DNA of 64,000 bases from Candidatus Eiseniibacteriota bacterium (GTDB lineage: Bacteria > Eisenbacteria > RBG-16-71-46 > CAIMUX01): positions 523,917 to 587,916 of the forward strand of contig JADJQY010000008.1 in assembly GCA_016712505.1 (NCBI GenBank). The letters run 5' to 3'. Within the stretch, counting starts at the first letter, position 1. Each line of letters starts with the position of its first letter. Positions 48,643-55,714 of the stretch are shown piece after piece. The notes below the pieces were generated by a model, which did not search any database, was not told the DNA's origin, and was given only the letters and a program-made list of their open reading frames with translations. The translations under genes were made by a program, and so were the position numbers.

Positions 48643-49420
48643 ATCTGCAAGCTCAACCCCGCCGGCTTCGGGGGACGCGACCCGCCACGACGGCCGTCTT
48701 CGGGATGCCCTCCGACCGCTCCGGATCGAACGCGGGGTGCTTCGCCTGCCGGCCGGCTCTGCGCTCGTGCGGATGGGAGAGACCCAGGTCCTCTGCGCCG
48801 CCACGGTGAGCGAGGAGGTACCGCCCTTCCTGCGCGGAAAGGGCGAGGGGTGGGTCACGGCCGAGTACGGCATGCTGCCCGGGTCGGTCTCGGACCGCGC
48901 GCCGCGGAACAAGGTGACCGGCCGGGCGCAGGAGATTCAACGGTTGATCGGGCGCTCGCTGCGCGCGGTGGTCGACCGCACGAAGCTGGGCGAGCGCACC
49001 ATCACCCTGGATTGCGATGTCCTCGAAGCCGACGGCGGCACGCGGACGGCCGCGATCTCCGGCGCCTACGTCGCGCTGGCCAGCGCGATCGAATCTCTCC
49101 TGTCCGCAGGAAAGCTGACCGAGAGTCCGCTCACCGACGCGGTCGCCGCAGTCAGTGTCGGGATCGTGGATGGTGTGCAACTCCTCGACCTCTGCTATCG
49201 CGAAGATGTCCGGGCCGAGGTCGACTTCAACGTGGTCGCGACCCGGAGCGGTCGCCTGATCGAACTCCAGGGGACCGCCGAACACGGCACCTTCACCCCG
49301 GTCGAGGCGGGCGAACTCGTGGCGCTCGCGCTCTCCGGCATCGCCGCCATCGGCCGCGAGCAGGCGCGCGTCCTGGCCGAACCGCCGCGCCGGGTCGGGC
49401 TCTTCGGAGAACCGGCCTGA
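48632..49420 (+). CDS. rph: ribonuclease PH
   Basis: A 262-residue phosphorolytic 3'-5' exoribonuclease that trims tRNA 3' ends. Family marks are RLRDALRPLRIERGVLR, GETQVLCAATV, 'GWVTAEYGMLPGSVSDR', EIQRLIGRSLRAVVD, 'ITLDCDVLEADGGTRTAAIS' and LIELQGTAEHGTF. The start ATG 48632 overlaps the proper murI stop by 11 nt, as expected for a coupled operon; because of the murI frame break, the same frame is open upstream. The stop overlaps the rdgB ATG by one base (TGATG). Confidence 0.95.
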   Translation: MNDRSASSTPPASGDATRHDGRLRDALRPLRIERGVLRLPAGSALVRMGETQVLCAATVSEEVPPFLRGKGEGWVTAEYGMLPGSVSDRAPRNKVTGRAQEIQRLIGRSLRAVVDRTKLGERTITLDCDVLEADGGTRTAAISGAYVALASAIESLLSAGKLTESPLTDAVAAVSVGIVDGVQLLDLCYREDVRAEVDFNVVATRSGRLIELQGTAEHGTFTPVEAGELVALALSGIAAIGREQARVLAEPPRRVGLFGEPA

Positions 49421-50535
49421 TGAAACTGCTCCTGGCAACCCACAATCGCGACAAGATCCGCGAACTGGCCCACGCCTTGCTTGGATTGCCGATTGAGGTG
49501 CAATCGCTCGACGATTTGCCGACGTTGCCCGAGGTCGACGAAACTGGAGTGACGCTGGAGGAGAATGCGTACCTGAAGGCCGATTCGGCCGTCACGCATT
49601 CGAATCTGCTCGCGCTGGCCGACGACACCGGTCTCGAAGTCGACGCGTTGAACGGTGCGCCTGGCGTCTACAGCAGCCGCTACGCGGGAATCGGCGTTTC
49701 CTACGCCGACAACGTGCAAAAGCTGCTCCGCGAAATGACCGGCGTGCCCGAGGCGAAGCGCACCGCGCGCTTCCGCTGCGTGATCGCGCTGGTCGAGCCA
49801 GGGGGACGCCGCGCCACCGCGCACGGAGTGGTCGAAGGACGCATTCTCGACCACGCCCGCGGCGCGGGGGGCTTCGGCTACGACCCCGTCTTCCTCGTGC
49901 CCGAGGTGGGGAAGACCTTCGCGGAGATGTCGCTCGAGGAGAAGCGGACCGTGAGCCATCGTGGGCGCGCGCTGCTCCAGGCTCGGGCGCTCCTGCAGGA
50001 TTGGTATGGCCTGCAGGACTCGGATGGCCTCCAGGAGTCGGGTGGATTGAGCCGACGGAACCGCGGCCGCATGCCCTTGACGGTCATGATCTGCAGTCGG
50101 CCCGGGCAGACTGCCGGCGTGCCGTCGTCTCGGGTGAATCCGGACGGCGAACGCGCGCCTGGCAGGACTCGAACCTGCGACCGGCGGATTAGAAATCCGC
50201 TGCTCTATCCAACTGAGCTACAGGCGCATGAGCCGGCGCGTGCGCGCGCGGCGAGTGGTGACCGCACGCAGAGAAGGAAAAGTGGGGTGGATGATGGGGC
50301 TCGAACCCACGACAGCTGGTACCACAAACCAGTGCTCTGCCAACTGAGCTACATCCACCACAAACTTCGAGCTTCGATCGAACTACCGGAGGTTTCGCGG
50401 CTTCGGGGCGGCGAAGGCCGGCTGCTGAGATGTCGGGGTGAGAGGATTCGAACCTCCGACATCCTGCACCCAAAGCAGGCGCGCTACCAGGCTGCGCTAC
50501 ACCCCGGTGTAAACCCTGACGAGGCGGCAGAATAG
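49420..50535 (+). CDS. rdgB: XTP/dITP diphosphatase with abnormal C-terminal read-through
   Basis: The first ~200 residues are a complete Ham1/RdgB house-cleaning pyrophosphatase that removes non-canonical purine triphosphates: LLLATHNRDKIRELAHAL, LEENAYLKA, 'ALADDTGLEVDALNGAPGVY', GGFGYDPVF and KRTVSHRGRAL. Family members end there. Here no stop occurs; the frame passes through a 3 x 18-bp repeat and then antisense through tRNA-Arg, tRNA-His and tRNA-Pro until TAG at 50533, giving 371 residues. The TRTCDRRIRNPLLYPTEL stretch is merely antisense tRNA. A +1 frame has TGA at 50048-50050, so a one-base error or a lost stop near 50.0 kb is likely. The true gene probably ends near 50050. Confidence 0.85.
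   Translation: MKLLLATHNRDKIRELAHALLGLPIEVQSLDDLPTLPEVDETGVTLEENAYLKADSAVTHSNLLALADDTGLEVDALNGAPGVYSSRYAGIGVSYADNVQKLLREMTGVPEAKRTARFRCVIALVEPGGRRATAHGVVEGRILDHARGAGGFGYDPVFLVPEVGKTFAEMSLEEKRTVSHRGRALLQARALLQDWYGLQDSDGLQESGGLSRRNRGRMPLTVMICSRPGQTAGVPSSRVNPDGERAPGRTRTCDRRIRNPLLYPTELQAHEPARARAASGDRTQRRKSGVDDGARTHDSWYHKPVLCQLSYIHHKLRASIELPEVSRLRGGEGRLLRCRGERIRTSDILHPKQARYQAALHPGVNPDEAAE
49993..50045 (+). repeat. 3 x 18-bp imperfect tandem repeat at the rdgB 3' end
   Basis: Units at 49993-50010, 50011-50028 and 50029-50045 share CT(G/C)CAGGA...GG(A/G)TGG(C). They encode a repetitive tail just past the conserved RdgB domain and may have caused loss of the native stop codon. Confidence 0.6.
50154..50227 (-). 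tRNA. tRNA-Arg (TCT)
   Basis: A 74-nt cloverleaf. Acceptor GCGCCTG/CAGGCGC, D-arm GCTCAGTTGGATAGAGC, anticodon stem GCGGA/TCCGC with loop TTTCTAA (anticodon TCT), and T-arm CAGGTTCGAGTCCTG. CCA is not encoded. Confidence 0.95.
50286..50359 (-). tRNA. tRNA-His (GTG)
   Basis: The cloverleaf has acceptor GTGGATG/CATCCAC. The extra G-1 (position 50359) faces C73 (position 50286), the hallmark of tRNA-His. The anticodon loop TTGTGGT gives GTG. The T-arm is GTGGGTTCGAGCCCCAT. CCA is not encoded. Confidence 0.95.
50433..50506 (-). tRNA. tRNA-Pro (TGG)
   Basis: The cloverleaf has acceptor CGGGGTG/CACCCCG, D-arm with GCGCAGCCTGGTAGCGC, anticodon stem CCTGC/GCAGG with loop TTTGGGT (anticodon TGG), and T-arm GAGGTTCGAATCCTC. 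CCA is not encoded. Confidence 0.95.
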
Positions 50536-50576
50536 GCCAAGCCTCGCGATAGTGTCAACCAAGGAGGGACAGAACC

Positions 50577-51107
50577 ATGGGTAGCCTCAACAAGGTCATG
50601 CTGATCGGCAATCTCGGCTCCGATCCCGAGGTCCGGCAGATTCCCAGCGGCCAGGCCGTGGCCAACTTCAACCTCGCCACCACCGAGTCGTGGGGCGGGC
50701 GCGACGGCGGCGAGCGCAAGGAGAAGACCGAGTGGCACCGGATCGTGATCTACGGCCGTCTGGCCGAGATCGCCGGCCAGTACCTCAAGAAGGGGCGTCA
50801 GGTCTATCTCGAGGGCCGTCTCCAGACCCGCCAGTGGCAGGACCAGCAGGGCCAGAAGCGGTACACCACCGAGATCATCGCGCAGCAGATGGTGATGCTC
50901 GGCAGCGGCCGCGGCGAGGGCGGCGGCGAGGGGTCGGGTGCAGGCGGCGGAGGGGCGCGGATGGGTGCCGGCGCCGGCGGTGGTGGTGGCCAGCGCTCCC
51001 AGCCCGCCTCGGACTTCAACGACCCCTTCGGCCCAGGCGGCGGCGGCCCCAGCGAGGAGCCGGTCGGGGGCGAGTTCTTCGACGACGACAACGACCTCCC
51101 GTTTTGA
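50577..51107 (+). CDS. ssb: single-stranded DNA-binding protein
   Basis: A 176-residue SSB. The OB fold occupies residues 1-112 (LNKVMLIGNLGSDPEVRQIP, EKTEWHRIVIYGRLAEIAGQ, 'YLKKGRQVYLEGRLQTRQW', YTTEIIAQQMVMLG). A Gly-rich disordered linker follows, and the protein ends with the acidic protein-binding tip DDDNDLPF. ATG 50577 has AAGGAGGGA upstream. It lies between two tRNA blocks and appears to be its own unit. Confidence 0.97.
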   Translation: MGSLNKVMLIGNLGSDPEVRQIPSGQAVANFNLATTESWGGRDGGERKEKTEWHRIVIYGRLAEIAGQYLKKGRQVYLEGRLQTRQWQDQQGQKRYTTEIIAQQMVMLGSGRGEGGGEGSGAGGGGARMGAGAGGGGGQRSQPASDFNDPFGPGGGGPSEEPVGGEFFDDDNDLPF

Positions 51108-51180
51108 TCCCGGTCGCGACCGTCGCGGAGCGCGAAGCTGCGACCCCCAGGCGCGGTTGGCGAGATTCTCGTCACCGCGC

Positions 51181-51210
51181 TTGACCCAGGCCGTAGCCGC
51201 TGCGTATCTT
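51181..51210 (+). promoter_or_regulatory. promoter of tRNA-Lys
   Basis: TTGACC at 51181-51186, an 18-nt spacer and TATCTT at 51205-51210, with the mature tRNA starting 18 nt later at 51228. Confidence 0.6.
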
Positions 51211-51227
51211 CCCGCTTTGCTGATTCA

Positions 51228-51300
<73 letters not shown>

Positions 51301-51462
51301 CAGTTTGGGCCGGTCGACATCGACCGGTGGCGATCCGAGCCCCTCGATCCGGGCTCCTGGTTCTCGAACCGGGAGAATGCGGACGGGGGGATCGTCGTTT
51401 TTTGGGCGAAGACAGGACAGAGCACAGAACAGAACGCAGAACAGAACGGGACAGGACAGGAG

Positions 51463-51594
51463 AGTCGGCGGGCTGCGCCGCCGACGGGCGGAGATGAGAC
51501 AAGGCAAGTCGGCGAGCTTCGCCGCCGACGGGGGGAGATGAGACAAGGCGAGTCGGCGAGCTTCGCCGCCGACGGGGGGAAACGAAACGGGGGG
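51463..51594 (+). repeat. three 44-bp palindromic tandem repeats
   Basis: Units start at 51463, 51507 and 51551, each 44 bp apart. Each contains GTCGGCG(A/G)GCT(T/G)CGCCGCCGAC, which folds into a hairpin, followed by a GGGGGGAGATGAGACAAGGC spacer in the first two. They fill the gap between tRNA-Lys and ssrA together with a short purine-rich stretch of ACAGAAC/ACAGGAC motifs at 51411-51462. No coding potential is evident. Confidence 0.85.
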
Positions 51595-51624
51595 CTTGGG
51601 GCGGACATCGAAGGGATGTTGCGG

Positions 51625-51654
51625 TTGGTGCGGAAGGATGTTGGGGGATAGAAT
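51625..51654 (+). promoter_or_regulatory. probable ssrA promoter
   Basis: TTGGTG at 51625-51630, an 18-nt spacer and TAGAAT at 51649-51654; the start of transcription would fall near 51661, about 25 nt before the mature tmRNA. Confidence 0.5.
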
Positions 51655-51657
51655 GCG

Positions 51658-51680
51658 GTCAGGCAGCGGAGCTGCCTGAC
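51658..51680 (+). other. perfect hairpin in the tmRNA precursor leader
   Basis: GTCAGGCAGC (51658-51667) and GCTGCCTGAC (51671-51680) pair over 10 bp around loop GGA, ending 5 nt before mature tmRNA. It is probably part of the 5' leader removed by RNase P. Confidence 0.6.
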
Positions 51681-51685
51681 GACTT

Positions 51686-52030
51686 GGGGGCGAATTGGAT
51701 TCGACGGAGGGGAGGAGGTCTGGACTGCGTGCCGAGGCGCTAGGCCCTCGTAAATCACTTAGCAAATGATCAATTGCCACTCCTGAGATGGCCCTCGCTG
51801 CCTAACTAGCAGCGACGTCCCCCACGATTCTGTCTGCCGGGTTGTGATGGGACGATGTTACGGCGGGCTGGTCGACCAAGCGCCCGACGCGGTTGACGAG
51901 AACTTAGGGCTGTGCGTCACGCTGATCCCGTCGGTCGGAGCTGCGTGAAGCGAGATTAAACGGCCGAACACGCACGTAGATGTCCATTCGGAATCTTTTT
52001 CGGACGCGGGTTCGATTCCCGCCGCCTCCA
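51686..52030 (+). ncRNA. ssrA: transfer-messenger RNA (tmRNA)
   Basis: A 345-nt one-piece tmRNA. The 5' end GGGGGCGAATTGGATTCGAC is diagnostic and pairs (GGGGGCG with CGCCTCC, one G-U) with the 3' end at 52023-52029. The T-arm GCGGGTTCGATTCCCGC is intact, and CCA is not encoded. The tag region follows CTCGTAAATCACTTA; helix 5 (CGCTGC/GCAGCG at ~51796-51814) encloses the stop TAA at 51803-51805 after codons for Ala-Leu-Ala-Ala. The expected resume codon GCA at 51762 (Ala-Asn-Asp) is one base out of frame with ALAA. It works with SmpB (45147) to rescue stalled ribosomes, and its 3' end is an island insertion site. Confidence 0.95.
52011..52030 (+). other. putative attachment site at the tmRNA 3' end
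   Basis: The T-loop and acceptor region of ssrA is the classic attB for tyrosine-recombinase islands, and an integrase gene ends 9 nt beyond it. The element presumably restored this 3' end on integration. A second copy of the sequence, marking the far end, was not found up to 64000. Confidence 0.6.
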
Positions 52031-52038
52031 CATTCTAA

Positions 52039-53172
52039 CTACTTGGGTCCCAACGAGTTGACTTTCGAAGGGACCCCCGTCTCCACGCCGTCTCCAAACT
52101 GCGTTGCCGGCTTCGGCTGCTCCAGCAGTCGAATCGCGGCTTCGACGGCTGCGGGAGACAGGTGCATGTAGCGCTGACTCGTCGAGAGATCCTTGTGTCC
52201 GGCGAGTTCCTGGATCGCTCGCCCGGGCGCGCCGCGCATAGCAAGATGCGAGCAGAACGTGTGACGCAGCACGTGCACCCCGGCGTTGCGGAGATTCGCG
52301 AGCCGCGCCGATCGTTCCACCAGCACGCGCACGATCTTCTGCGAGATCCCTTGCCCGTCCTCTCGCGTGAGCACGCGGACTCCGCGCAGGTGTCGATGCG
52401 CGCGCAGCGCGTCGGCGAGCCTTCCGGTGAGCGGAACGAGGCGAGCACGTCCACCTTTCGGCGCCGTCACCTGGCCCTTCCATTCACTCCGGCGCACCCA
52501 CAGCTGGCGCTTGCCGAGATCCACGTCGGTCCATTCCAACGCCATCATCTCGCCACACCGCAGGCCCGCATCGCCTCCGAGCAGCACGATGAGATGGGCG
52601 CGGGCATCGACGTGACGGGCTGAGTCGACCAGTCGCTCGTACTCGTCGAAGTCATGGAACGCTGCCTTACACTGAGGAGCCGACCTGACGAGCCGAACGG
52701 TGCATGGCATCACCACGAGCACGTCCCACTCGACCGCGACCTTGAGCAGGGTCGAGAGAACCGAGAGCACGTTGTTGACGGTCTTCGGTGACTTCCCAGC
52801 CAGCTTGCCCTTGAGTCGCTGGACGTCCTCGTTCGAGATCTCATCGAGCTTCTTCCGGCCGAGCCTCGGAACCAGGTGCACCCGGAGAATCGTCTCCTTG
52901 GCCGCGATCCCCGATGGCTTCTGACGGTTCGCCTGCGCGTAGCCTTCGAGGAAACGCGGAGCGAACGTCGCAAGCGTTGGCACCTCCTTCCGTGGCTTCT
53001 GGATTCCCTGGACCAACATCTCGCGCTCTCGCGCGTCAGCCCAGCGTACGGCGCCCGAACGCGAGGACACGGGCGCCCGGCGGCGTTCCCGTTGCCTCGT
53101 TCCGTCAGGCATCCGCACCGTGATGTCCACTTCCCAGCCACCTCGTCGATAGGGTCGGATCTTGACACTCAT
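52039..53172 (-). CDS. tyrosine recombinase/integrase
   Basis: A 377-residue phage-type integrase. It has an N-terminal SAM-like core-binding region (LATFAPRFLEGYAQANRQKP to VEWDVLVVMP) and a C-terminal catalytic domain. The catalytic residues are visible in order: Arg in GGDAGLRCGEMMALEW, Lys in the APKGGRAR hairpin, His-x-x-Arg in HVLRHTFCSHL, His in AGHKDLSTSQRY, with Tyr in that last motif. It should catalyse integration and excision of the island at the adjacent ssrA site. The start ATG 53170-53172 overlaps the HTH stop (ATGA), so it is the last gene of the long minus-strand operon. Confidence 0.95.
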   Translation of the reverse strand: MSVKIRPYRRGGWEVDITVRMPDGTRQRERRRAPVSSRSGAVRWADAREREMLVQGIQKPRKEVPTLATFAPRFLEGYAQANRQKPSGIAAKETILRVHLVPRLGRKKLDEISNEDVQRLKGKLAGKSPKTVNNVLSVLSTLLKVAVEWDVLVVMPCTVRLVRSAPQCKAAFHDFDEYERLVDSARHVDARAHLIVLLGGDAGLRCGEMMALEWTDVDLGKRQLWVRRSEWKGQVTAPKGGRARLVPLTGRLADALRAHRHLRGVRVLTREDGQGISQKIVRVLVERSARLANLRNAGVHVLRHTFCSHLAMRGAPGRAIQELAGHKDLSTSQRYMHLSPAAVEAAIRLLEQPKPATQFGDGVETGVPSKVNSLGPK

Positions 53173-53468
53173 CGCCTGGACACTCCTTCTGGCGATGGCG
53201 CACGACTTCGGTGAAGCCAGTCTAGCAGGTCATCCCGATCGAAGAGGAGCCGGCGACCGATCCGCACCGCGCCCGGGAGTTGCCCCCGCTCGACCATCGC
53301 GTAGATGGCCTTGCGACTGGTGCGCAGCAGTCTTGCCAGCTCCGGAACTGCCAGAAGCGGCGGCAGATTCGCCAATGACTCCCGTGAGCCGCACGAGCAC
53401 GCCTGCGGCGCGCTATCCGCATCGTGCGGCACTTGATTCCCTCGAATAATCCTAAGACCGCCTGTCAT
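53169..53468 (-). CDS. excisionase-like helix-turn-helix protein
   Basis: A 99-residue DNA-binding protein with a MerR/excisionase-type motif: 'LLAVPELARLLRTSRKAIYA' then MVERGQLPGAVRIGRRLLF and DRDDLLDWL. Such small proteins direct excision or regulate the integrase. An N-terminal extension of about 35 residues with two Cys (CSCGSRE) is unusual. It overlaps both neighbours by 4 nt. Confidence 0.85.
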   Translation of the reverse strand: MTGGLRIIRGNQVPHDADSAPQACSCGSRESLANLPPLLAVPELARLLRTSRKAIYAMVERGQLPGAVRIGRRLLFDRDDLLDWLHRSRAPSPEGVSRR

Positions 53469-54316
53469 TGCGAGGCCAATCTTCTGGATTCTAAGGAGTT
53501 ACGGCGATCGCGATCCCCTTGCGGTAAGGGCAGCTCGTGAGGGGAGGCAAACAGACCGTCGACCAGCTGATAAACGCTCTCTCGCAGCTCGGCCCGTTCG
53601 CTCCAAACGAGATACCAGCCCGGCCACGCCTGGCCCAGGAGCCGCTCAATCGAGTCGCGGCGACGAACGGACACGCCGGGCAAATAGGTGGCGATACCGA
53701 GATTTTTCCAGCCGAAGACCCCGCCGGCGCCTTCGGCAGCGGTGTAGCCGCAGAGCTTGCGACGAAGCACGGAGAGTGGCTCGGTCCCGAGATCTACCTC
53801 CACCGCTGTCCGAAGGATGAGCGCGTCTGCTGCGCTTCCGACCTGGAGCATTGCGAGACCATCCGGAACGACGGTCTCGTGCCCTGCCGCCACCCGTTCG
53901 CGGATCTCCCAATCCGGCCGGAACAGATTGAGTGCGACGCCGGGGAGCTCGTGCGTGACGACGGCGAGATCGAGCCACGCCCGTACGATCGCGAGGTGAT
54001 GAGCAATTCCGCCTCGCGGCGATCGTCCCGAAACCTCGCCCTGCGAGATGAGCCAACGCTTCCCGTTCGGTCCGATCTGGTAGAGGTTCTGCTCCGCCCG
54101 ATCTCCGGCCCGGACGTCCACCCAGCCGCCATCGAAGAGCCTGCGCAGCCGTCGCGCCGCGGTATCTGGGCGAACTCCGGCAAACGCGAACTCGGCAAGG
54201 TCGCTGGTCCGCGCAATGCGAAACCGGTTGAGTGCGCGCAGCAGAGCAGCGTCCCGATCGCCAAGACGAACCTGAGCCGAGGATCGCCGTTTGTCGCGAG
54301 GCTGTCGCGGCGACAC
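53465..54316 (-). CDS. replication-relaxation family protein
   Basis: A 283-residue protein of the replication-relaxation (Replic_Relax) type found on mobile elements of high-GC bacteria. It has an N-terminal winged helix (DAALLRALNRFRIARTSDLA, then AARRLRRLFDGGWVDV) followed by an alpha/beta domain with 'GIAHHLAIVRAWLDLAV', 'VVPDGLAMLQVG', TAVEVDLGTEPL and GYTAAEG. The ordered acidic residues resemble a nuclease-like fold, but I would not claim catalysis. GTG at 54314-54316 is chosen because GGAGG from the end of the previous gene lies 9 nt upstream; the ORF stays open further upstream without a better start. It overlaps the HTH gene by 4 nt. Confidence 0.78.
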   Translation of the reverse strand: MSPRQPRDKRRSSAQVRLGDRDAALLRALNRFRIARTSDLAEFAFAGVRPDTAARRLRRLFDGGWVDVRAGDRAEQNLYQIGPNGKRWLISQGEVSGRSPRGGIAHHLAIVRAWLDLAVVTHELPGVALNLFRPDWEIRERVAAGHETVVPDGLAMLQVGSAADALILRTAVEVDLGTEPLSVLRRKLCGYTAAEGAGGVFGWKNLGIATYLPGVSVRRRDSIERLLGQAWPGWYLVWSERAELRESVYQLVDGLFASPHELPLPQGDRDRRNSLESRRLASQ

Positions 54317-54320
54317 GGGG

Positions 54321-54653
54321 CTAGATCCTCCCCAGAGGATTGCGGATCGGGAGCCCGCAGGATTGGCAGGGGGTCCAACCCGCCGACTGTCCGCAGACGT
54401 CGCAGCGGCTGAAGACCCATCCCTCCATGAGGTGGGCCGGGCTTGCTGATGTGCACTCGAAGATTCCGTAGGCGGCGGATTCGTGGCCGCGCGGGCACAC
54501 AAGATGCGACGCCCGCAAGCTCGGCAGGCTTCTCGCGAACCTCACGAGACGAACGATTCCCGCGCCGCCGAGCCAGACCGTTCCGACCATCCAGGCAGCC
54601 ACCCGGAGGCTAGCTACCGCGCTTTTCCAGATCCAACCGAAGTCCCCGCTCAT
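54321..54653 (-). CDS. small membrane protein with C-terminal zinc ribbon
   Basis: A 110-residue protein of unknown function. Residues 8-38 form a membrane helix (VASLRVAAWMVGTVWLGG). The C-terminal part has Cys pairs CPRGH (Cys53), CDVCG (84, 87) and CQSCG (96, 99), a likely zinc ribbon. It lies between the coupling-type ATPase (5 nt away) and the replication-relaxation gene (4-nt gap to its start). Its position suggests it belongs to the element's transfer or membrane module. Confidence 0.65.
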   Translation of the reverse strand: MSGDFGWIWKSAVASLRVAAWMVGTVWLGGAGIVRLVRFARSLPSLRASHLVCPRGHESAAYGIFECTSASPAHLMEGWVFSRCDVCGQSAGWTPCQSCGLPIRNPLGRI

Positions 54654-54658
54654 CCGAT

Positions 54659-55714
54659 TCACCCCAGTCCTGGCCAGGCGGACTCGTCGTCGGTCCGGTT
54701 CGGGGTCAAGAAAGCCGCTTCGCGCGTCACGGGTGCCGCGGGCAGCTCGCACTCGACGGGGCCGAGGTCAATGTCCCGGCTTGGCACCGCGACCGTGCCT
54801 TGGCGAATGAACCGACGAAGCTCGGGCGGCGCGTCGCGAGCGGCCGAGCGCAAAGCGTCAAGATCCACTCGCGGTGAGCGGACGCGCTGCGCGCTCATGG
54901 TCTTTTCCCAGAAATAGAACGTGCGATTGGGCAGCCGGGGAATCGCTTCGATCAATTGCTGACGCTGCGATCGCTTGTCGTCACGCGAGGCGGGAAGCGC
55001 GTGGCCGATGAGCTTCGCGTCTTCAAAGCTCGATCGGAAGATCGCCTCATAGCCCGTGTTCGTGCGCAGGATGCGGACCAGAGCGGTGTCGAGCTGCGCG
55101 ACCTGCTGATTGACGAAGGTGAGTGCGACGCGCTTGTGGCGCGCGAGCGCCAGCAATCGGGCAAACTGCTGCCCTTGCCGTCCCGTGATGGCTTCCTGGA
55201 ACTCCTCGAGAATCACCCAGGCGTGGGGAGAGTTGTGGCGCAGCCGACGCGAGAGGATCGCTCGGGTAAGTCGGCCAACGAGAACGCCGGCCCAAAACCG
55301 CGTGGCACGTTCTGCTCCGGCAGGCGGGTCCCCAAGATCGATGATGGTGAGCCCGTGGTCCAAGCATTCCTCGAACGCGACACAGTGAGCGGCCGACAGC
55401 GCGCGGCGCGTCTCTCTCAAGAACAGAAAGGTGTCCAGGCGAGCTAGCAGCGCATCCACCGATCCGCGCGCTTCGCGAATGAACGCGCCCGCTGCATACT
55501 GCCGGATGCCGGAATCCTGCGAGACTCGCGCATCACGCGTAAATGTCGTCGGCTGGGCAAGCCAGCGCTGGAGCACCGTCAGTGGCAGGTTGCGCTCGAT
55601 CGCAAACGACACCAGGTGCAGGAACATCCGGCTCATCCGAGCCCGCAAGTCGTCATCGAGTGCTTCCTCGATCGCGGCAGCAATGGAGAAGGCCTGCACT
55701 TCTCCGGGGCACAT
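54659..55714 (-). CDS. VirD4/TraG-like ATPase, C-terminal part (frameshifted)
   Basis: A 351-residue reading frame that continues the ATPase begun at 56216. It has the VirD4/TraG-type Walker B and sensor region 'HAWVILEEFQEAI' followed by 'ALARHKRVALTFVNQQVAQL', then FRSSFEDAKLIG and a C-terminal 'PRLPNRTFYFWEK'. It begins in the file at an ATG that is simply an internal codon pair of the upstream frame. Removing one C from the CCCC run (plus-strand GGGG, 55706-55709) joins the two frames as ...DVP-GEVQ... into a ~518-residue protein. Coupling proteins move DNA or proteins through the membrane during transfer; no relaxase or T4SS gene is visible. Confidence 0.75.
   Translation of the reverse strand: MCPGEVQAFSIAAAIEEALDDDLRARMSRMFLHLVSFAIERNLPLTVLQRWLAQPTTFTRDARVSQDSGIRQYAAGAFIREARGSVDALLARLDTFLFLRETRRALSAAHCVAFEECLDHGLTIIDLGDPPAGAERATRFWAGVLVGRLTRAILSRRLRHNSPHAWVILEEFQEAITGRQGQQFARLLALARHKRVALTFVNQQVAQLDTALVRILRTNTGYEAIFRSSFEDAKLIGHALPASRDDKRSQRQQLIEAIPRLPNRTFYFWEKTMSAQRVRSPRVDLDALRSAARDAPPELRRFIRQGTVAVPSRDIDLGPVECELPAAPVTREAAFLTPNRTDDESAWPGLG

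Noticed and set aside
47810..49420. Genuine bifunctional MurI-RNase PH enzyme
   Set aside because: The proper MurI C-terminus and stop are present in the next frame and rph has its own start, so the fusion is a frame artefact.
50160..50535. C-terminal 'protein' sequence with TRTCDRRIRNPLLYPTEL and similar strings
   Set aside because: It is the antisense translation of tRNA-Arg, tRNA-His and tRNA-Pro, a well-known annotation artefact.
51463..51594. Possible CRISPR array
   Set aside because: Only three units, with the spacer part itself repeated between units rather than unique; no cas genes nearby.
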